A stretch of 19,205 nucleotides of DNA from NCBI GenBank assembly GCA_045656005.1, contig JAZOQG010000033.1:1-19205 (forward strand), read 5' to 3'. The position numbers and the translations under genes were made by a program. Below, piece after piece: positions 15,113 to 19,205 of this stretch. Under the pieces are notes generated by a model, which had not been told where the DNA came from, ran no database searches, and was given only the letters and a program-made list of their open reading frames with translations. Position 1 is the first letter of the stretch, and the number at the start of each line of letters is the position of its first letter. Source of the DNA: JAZNQN01 sp045656005. Its GTDB lineage: Bacteria; Bacillota; Clostridia; UMGS1883; UMGS1540.

Positions 15113-15127
15113 AAGGAGGAAAGTATA

Positions 15128-15211
15128 ATGCTGATGTTTTTAATGGGGGGAGTTGTAGGAGGAACAGTTGTGTTAATTATTTTTGCTGCAATTAATGTAA
15201 GCGGCAGGTAA
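15128..15211 (+). CDS. 27-residue hydrophobic microprotein
   Basis: The reading frame begins MLMFLMGG, continues with a Gly/Val/Ile-rich membrane segment and ends INVSGR before TAA at 15209-15211. A strong RBS, AAGGAGG, lies 8 nt upstream, which is better evidence than the length. The shape (a short hydrophobic helix with FLxGxxVGG) recalls the DUF3789 family of tiny Firmicute proteins, but I cannot confirm that. It stands 36 bp before the large surface protein gene and may be translated from the same mRNA. Confidence 0.6.
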   Translation: MLMFLMGGVVGGTVVLIIFAAINVSGR

Positions 15212-15247
15212 TATGTAAATAGCTTTGATATTGGAAAGGAGTTTATT

Positions 15248-17851
15248 ATGAAATTCAACAAAATTTTAACGGTAATTTTATCTGTAATTGTTTTAACAGG
15301 TTTACTAAATGTATCAGTACTTGCAGAGGGAGATGGTGGTATAGTTGCTGATGTAAGCTGGTACAATAGCGAAGATGTTCAAAATGAATACACAATTGGG
15401 ACATCAGAAGAGTTGGCAGGCCTTGCTCAGCTTGTAAACGCAGGAAACAACTTCAGTGGAAAGACAATAAAACTTTCAGCAGATATTGACCTTGAAAATA
15501 AAGAGTGGACACCCATTGGAACAAAGGACAATACCTTTAATGGTATGTTTGATGGGACAGGAAAAACCATATCAAATCTTAAGGTAACATCAGGGGAAAG
15601 CAACGTGGGGCTTTTTGGTTTTACACAAAACGGATGGGTTAAAAACATAAGTGTGAGCAACGCAAAAATAGAGGGGTATCTCAATGTTGGTGTTATAGCA
15701 GGAACACCATACACATCAAGCTATGACAATATAAAAGTAACAGGACTTATAGAGGTTGACGGATATGCTTATGTGGGAGGCATGTTTGGCAAAAATGTTT
15801 ACGCGAATGTAAGCAATCTTTTAATTGATGCTGAAGGCGAAAGTTATGTACGTGCTCAATCTGAAAACTATCGCACATACGTTGGCGGAGTTATGGGATT
15901 TATGGGCGAAGGCGGTCACAGTGTTAAAAATGTGAAATCAAACATAGATGTTTACGGCTCTACATGTGACATAGGCGGAATTACTGGTATAGCACATTAC
16001 GGCAATACTTTTGAAAATTGTATTTGCACAGGAGATGTTTATGTTGATGGCTACCAAGATGACGGCGACCAGCTTGAAAGCGGTGGTATTGCAGGTGTTT
16101 GGCATAATCAGAGCGGATACACGGTAACAATTAAGGATTGTTGGTTTGAAGGAAAAATATCAGCAGTAAAAGCCGACGGCACAAAATATGAAGGTGAGTT
16201 TGAAAACGGCGGAGTAGTGGGAAAAGCGTATAGCACAACCGGCACCGGAGAACTTATATTGACTTTGCTTTCTGCAAAAATCGGGGACACATATTATAAA
16301 ACACTCGCACAGGCAACTGATGCAGCCGAAGCTTTGATTGAAGATGGCGAGGAAAGTGTTACTGTAACACTGTTGAGAGATGTTGTGCTTTCAAATCGTG
16401 AGGCGGGAATTGAACCTGCAAAAAATGGAATTGTATATGACCTTAATGGCAAAAATCTTATTCTCGGTGGCGACCATGTTATAACCACTGATACCACATT
16501 TAAAAACGGTAATATTTTAATTACTGACGAAAACGTTGGTACAGGAGTATTCTGGCTTTGGAACAGCAGTAACACTGTAACGTTTGAAGAAGTAAACTTT
16601 GCAAACGCTGATGAAAATTTAAATGCATGCAGCATTTTCTTTGCAGCTCCCGATTCTGTGGGAGTAACTCCCGTAAGTGATTGCGGTGATTTTAAGTTTT
16701 TAAATTGTAAAATCAATTTAAAAAATAATATATTTAATCCTGATGCAGGTGCTAATCTTTTCTATTTTCAAAATGGCACTTCGGAAGTAGAAATTGACGG
16801 AGGAACGATAGATGTTAGCGGTTTCGCAAGAGGCTTGCAGTATGGTACATATGATATAAAAGATGCCGAAATCAAAATGAATAACATGTCAGGAAACTGT
16901 ATAAGACGTGCTATGGGCACAATCGCAAATTCCAAACTTACATTTGATGGTTGCGAAAATGGAATAAAACTTGACAGTGAAACAACTTTAACAATTGACG
17001 GTGACAGTGTTGTTATAATTAAAAACGCTGCAGAAAAAGTTGAAGATATTAAAAATGGAGGAGAGCTTATAATCAAATCCGGAAAATATAGTTTTGACCC
17101 TGCTGACTATGTAGTTGATGATTTTAAGGCTATATTTGATGAAGAAGAACAGCTTTATCTAATAATTCCCGCAAAGGTAACCATAACCTTTAATACAAAC
17201 GAAGGGGAAGAAATATCACCTGCTGTTGTTGACAGTAATGTTTTGGTAGATTTATCGGAGTATGTTCCCAAAAAATCAGGTTATACTTTCATGGGCTGGT
17301 ATGCTGATGAAGAGCTTACAGAGGAAGTGGCAGAAATATCTTTGATTTCCGATAAAACTTTATATGCTGCATGGAAAAAGAAAAAGAGCAGCGGTGCATC
17401 TCTTACAGGTCCACTCCTTTCTGAAAACGAGAAAAAACCACAGGAAAAACCATCATCTTCAGCACCGGCACAGGAAGACTGCATAACCCTTCAAATTGGA
17501 AATAAAGAAGCTGATGTATTCGGCAATACACATGTAAATGATGTGGCACCGATAATAAGAAACGATAGAACAATGCTTCCTGCAAGATTTGTAGCAGAAG
17601 CGCTCGGAGCAAAGGTTTTATGGGATGCAGATAAAAGAGAAGTTTCAATTAAAACTGATGAAATAACAATTTTGATAACAATTGATTCGGACACCTCCCT
17701 TGTAAACGGTGAGGAAGTTAAACTGGACAGTGCCGCATTTATCGAAAATGACAGAACATATCTGCCGTTAAGATTTATTGCAGAATCACTTGGAGCAAAT
17801 GTGGACTATATTGAAAATGAACAAAAAATTGTTATTGTAAAAAATAAATAA
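15248..17851 (+). CDS. Large secreted surface protein: GLUG region, InlB-type repeat, copper-amine-oxidase-like module
   Basis: The protein has 867 residues. Residues 1-26 are a signal peptide ending VSVLA. Residues about 30-330 are rich in GLUG-like repeats (a FNGMFDGTGKTISNL block, then VGLFGF, VGGMFG, IGGITG), which build a parallel beta-solenoid in adhesins and M26-type peptidases. Residues about 350-640 look like a second beta-helix. Residues about 645-707 are one Listeria-Bacteroides/InlB-type repeat (GYTFMGWYADEEL, then LYAAWKK). A Lys/Ser/Pro linker leads to a C-terminal copper-amine-oxidase-like module at about 744-867 with NDRTMLPARFVAEALGA and NDRTYLPLRFIAESLGA. There is no LPXTG or transmembrane anchor, so the last module may bind the cell wall. 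AAAGGAG precedes the ATG. An adhesin or surface-display role is inferred. It lies downstream of the putative invertible promoter. Confidence 0.9.
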   Translation: MKFNKILTVILSVIVLTGLLNVSVLAEGDGGIVADVSWYNSEDVQNEYTIGTSEELAGLAQLVNAGNNFSGKTIKLSADIDLENKEWTPIGTKDNTFNGMFDGTGKTISNLKVTSGESNVGLFGFTQNGWVKNISVSNAKIEGYLNVGVIAGTPYTSSYDNIKVTGLIEVDGYAYVGGMFGKNVYANVSNLLIDAEGESYVRAQSENYRTYVGGVMGFMGEGGHSVKNVKSNIDVYGSTCDIGGITGIAHYGNTFENCICTGDVYVDGYQDDGDQLESGGIAGVWHNQSGYTVTIKDCWFEGKISAVKADGTKYEGEFENGGVVGKAYSTTGTGELILTLLSAKIGDTYYKTLAQATDAAEALIEDGEESVTVTLLRDVVLSNREAGIEPAKNGIVYDLNGKNLILGGDHVITTDTTFKNGNILITDENVGTGVFWLWNSSNTVTFEEVNFANADENLNACSIFFAAPDSVGVTPVSDCGDFKFLNCKINLKNNIFNPDAGANLFYFQNGTSEVEIDGGTIDVSGFARGLQYGTYDIKDAEIKMNNMSGNCIRRAMGTIANSKLTFDGCENGIKLDSETTLTIDGDSVVIIKNAAEKVEDIKNGGELIIKSGKYSFDPADYVVDDFKAIFDEEEQLYLIIPAKVTITFNTNEGEEISPAVVDSNVLVDLSEYVPKKSGYTFMGWYADEELTEEVAEISLISDKTLYAAWKKKKSSGASLTGPLLSENEKKPQEKPSSSAPAQEDCITLQIGNKEADVFGNTHVNDVAPIIRNDRTMLPARFVAEALGAKVLWDADKREVSIKTDEITILITIDSDTSLVNGEEVKLDSAAFIENDRTYLPLRFIAESLGANVDYIENEQKIVIVKNK

Positions 17852-17857
17852 TATCAT

Positions 17858-17888
17858 GGGAGTGTAAAAAATTACACTCCCTATTTTT
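17858..17888 (+). terminator. Rho-independent terminator after the surface protein gene
   Basis: GGGAGTGTAA and TTACACTCCC flank an AAAA loop and are followed by TATTTTT, 7 bp after the stop codon. Confidence 0.92.
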
Positions 17889-17926
17889 GTTTCCCGAAAA
17901 ATTATTCACAAAATATTCACAATATA

Positions 17927-17955
17927 TTGACAAAAATGGAAAAATATTATACAAT
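17927..17955 (+). promoter_or_regulatory. Sigma-A promoter of the purine permease gene
   Basis: TTGACA (17927-17932), exactly 17 bp, TACAAT (17950-17955). The start codon is at 18006, leaving a leader of about 45 nt, too short for a purine riboswitch. Confidence 0.87.
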
Positions 17956-18005
17956 ATGTATGTTCTTGTTGAACAAAACAATAAATTTTTGGAGGTTTGG
18001 TACAG

Positions 18006-19205
18006 ATGAAAAAGTTTTTCAAACTTGAGGAACATGGTACTACCGTAAGAACTGAAATCCTTGCAGGTATTACAACATTCCTCGCGATGGCGTATATTCT
18101 CGCCGTAAACCCAGGTTACCTCGGAGGAATTCCAGGTGCAACTCCTGCTGCTATTTTTATGGCAACAGCAATTTCTGCGGCAATCGCAACAATTTGTATG
18201 GCATTTTTCGCAAACTATCCTGTGGCTTTGGCTTCAGGTATGGGTCTTAATGCGTTTTTCGCATTCACAGTTTGCGGTGCTATGGGATGCAGCTATCAGG
18301 TGGCTTTAACAGCAGTTTTTGTTGAAGGTATCATCTTTATGATTATGTCCCTTTTCAAATTCAGAGAAGCGTTAGTTAACAAAATCCCGACAAACTTAAA
18401 GTTTGGTATCACCGCAGGTATCGGTTTGTTTATTACAATTATTGCACTTATCAATGCAAAAGTTATCGTTTCTGACCCTGCTACAACAGTAGCTCTCGGA
18501 GATTTAGCATCCGCTCCTGTTGCACTTTCGCTTATCGGTCTTTTGATAATCGGTCTGCTTCAGTACAAAAAAGTTCCCGGCGGAATTTTGCTTGGTATCT
18601 TAATCACATGGGCACTCGGCATGATTGCAGAAGTTTGCGGTTGGTACGTAGTTGATATTGAAAACGGTGTTTACTCAGTATTTCCAAGCCTTTCATGGGA
18701 AGGTATAAAAGCAAACTTTGCAGCTCCTGCACTTTTCGCTTTTGACTTTGGCTATGTTGTGAAAAATCTTGCATCATTTGCAATTATCGTATTTACTTTC
18801 CTTTACACAGATATTTTTGATACTGTTGGAACACTTATCGGTGTTACACAGAAAGCCGGTCTTATGAAAGAAGACGGCACACTTCCAAACGCAGGTGGTG
18901 CTTTGATGGCTGACGCAGTTGGTACTGTAGTTGGCGCATGCCTCGGTACATCAACTGTTACAAGCTATGTTGAATCAAGTGCAGGTGTAGCTGCAGGCGG
19001 TAAAACAGGTCTTTCAGCTCTTACAACAGGTATTATGTTCTTAATCGCCATTGTATTTGCTCCTATTTTCCTTGCAATTCCTTCATTTGCTACAACACCT
19101 GCTATGCTTTATGTTGGTATTTTGATGCTTTCAGCTATCAAAAACATGGACTTTGAAGGTGACGTTGCTGACGTTATCGGCGGATTTATGGCAGTTGTTA
19201 TGATG
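18006..19205 (+). CDS. NCS2-family (AzgA-type) adenine/guanine/hypoxanthine permease, 5' part
   Basis: The 400 residues visible are the start of a polytopic membrane transporter; the gene runs off the window. It begins MKKFFKLEEHGTTVRTEI, followed by ITTFLAMAYILAVNP, the AzgA-branch opening. MGLNAFFAF near residue 80, FTFLYTDIFDTVGTLIG near 260-276 and GTSTVTSYVESSAG near 315-330 are the conserved helix and substrate-site motifs. AzgA-type members import purine bases with protons. GGAGGT lies 9 nt before the ATG. It has its own promoter, independent of the surface-protein switch. It complements the phosphorylase at 4349-5179 in purine salvage. The exact base specificity cannot be read. Confidence 0.94.
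   Translation, partial: MKKFFKLEEHGTTVRTEILAGITTFLAMAYILAVNPGYLGGIPGATPAAIFMATAISAAIATICMAFFANYPVALASGMGLNAFFAFTVCGAMGCSYQVALTAVFVEGIIFMIMSLFKFREALVNKIPTNLKFGITAGIGLFITIIALINAKVIVSDPATTVALGDLASAPVALSLIGLLIIGLLQYKKVPGGILLGILITWALGMIAEVCGWYVVDIENGVYSVFPSLSWEGIKANFAAPALFAFDFGYVVKNLASFAIIVFTFLYTDIFDTVGTLIGVTQKAGLMKEDGTLPNAGGALMADAVGTVVGACLGTSTVTSYVESSAGVAAGGKTGLSALTTGIMFLIAIVFAPIFLAIPSFATTPAMLYVGILMLSAIKNMDFEGDVADVIGGFMAVVMM

Noticed and set aside
17889..18005. Purine riboswitch before the NCS2 permease
   Set aside because: The leader between the promoter and ATG is only about 45 nt and shows no three-helix aptamer.

Overview
The window looks like part of the chromosome of an anaerobic, AT-rich, low-GC Firmicute of class Clostridia. 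The evidence is the trimeric NAD/ferredoxin-type [FeFe]-hydrogenase, the IspH-S1 fusion that is characteristic of Clostridia, strong AGGAGG ribosome binding sites, several surface proteins with copper-amine-oxidase-like domains, and near-consensus sigma-A promoters. No rRNA, tRNA, CRISPR array or insertion sequence was seen.

Layout. (1) Positions 1-3844, plus strand: the end of hydC, then hydB and hydA, a set expected to form an electron-bifurcating hydrogenase, closed by a terminator. (2) 3845-4128: a convergent gap holding an unusual fold-back element with a three-way-junction-like domain. (3) 4129-12083, minus strand: a long housekeeping cluster. In transcription order it reads YerC/TrpR-like regulator, SAM methyltransferase, HI0933-family flavoprotein, HutP-like protein, cytidylate kinase, acylglycerophosphate acyltransferase, IspH-S1 fusion, terminator, secreted protein, purine nucleoside phosphorylase and a DUF896 protein. 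(4) 12084-12223: back-to-back promoters. (5) 12224-13498, plus strand: a secreted PpiC-type prolyl isomerase carrying a copper-amine-oxidase-like module. (6) 13599-17851: a tyrosine recombinase, a 278-bp segment bounded by 18-bp inverted repeats, and three genes for surface or membrane products. (7) 18006-end: a partial NCS2 purine permease with its own promoter.

The most interesting part is region 6. The 18-bp inverted repeats lie between an intact tyrosine recombinase gene and a large signal-peptide-bearing surface protein. They enclose a bidirectional terminator hairpin and a perfect promoter (TTGACA, 17 bp, TATAAT, extended -10) pointing at the downstream genes. Each repeat is a small palindrome with an asymmetric 4-nt centre, CTAA in one and TTAG in the other, as expected for inversion by a tyrosine recombinase. 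I infer a phase-variable ON/OFF switch, shown here in the ON orientation, that controls a small membrane protein, perhaps a 27-residue microprotein, and an 867-residue GLUG/InlB-repeat surface protein. Inversion itself has not been observed; reads spanning the junctions would decide it.

Other points of note are a strong internal Shine-Dalgarno and start codon exactly at the IspH/S1 junction, which could produce free S1, and one surface-protein domain family recurring in three unlinked genes.
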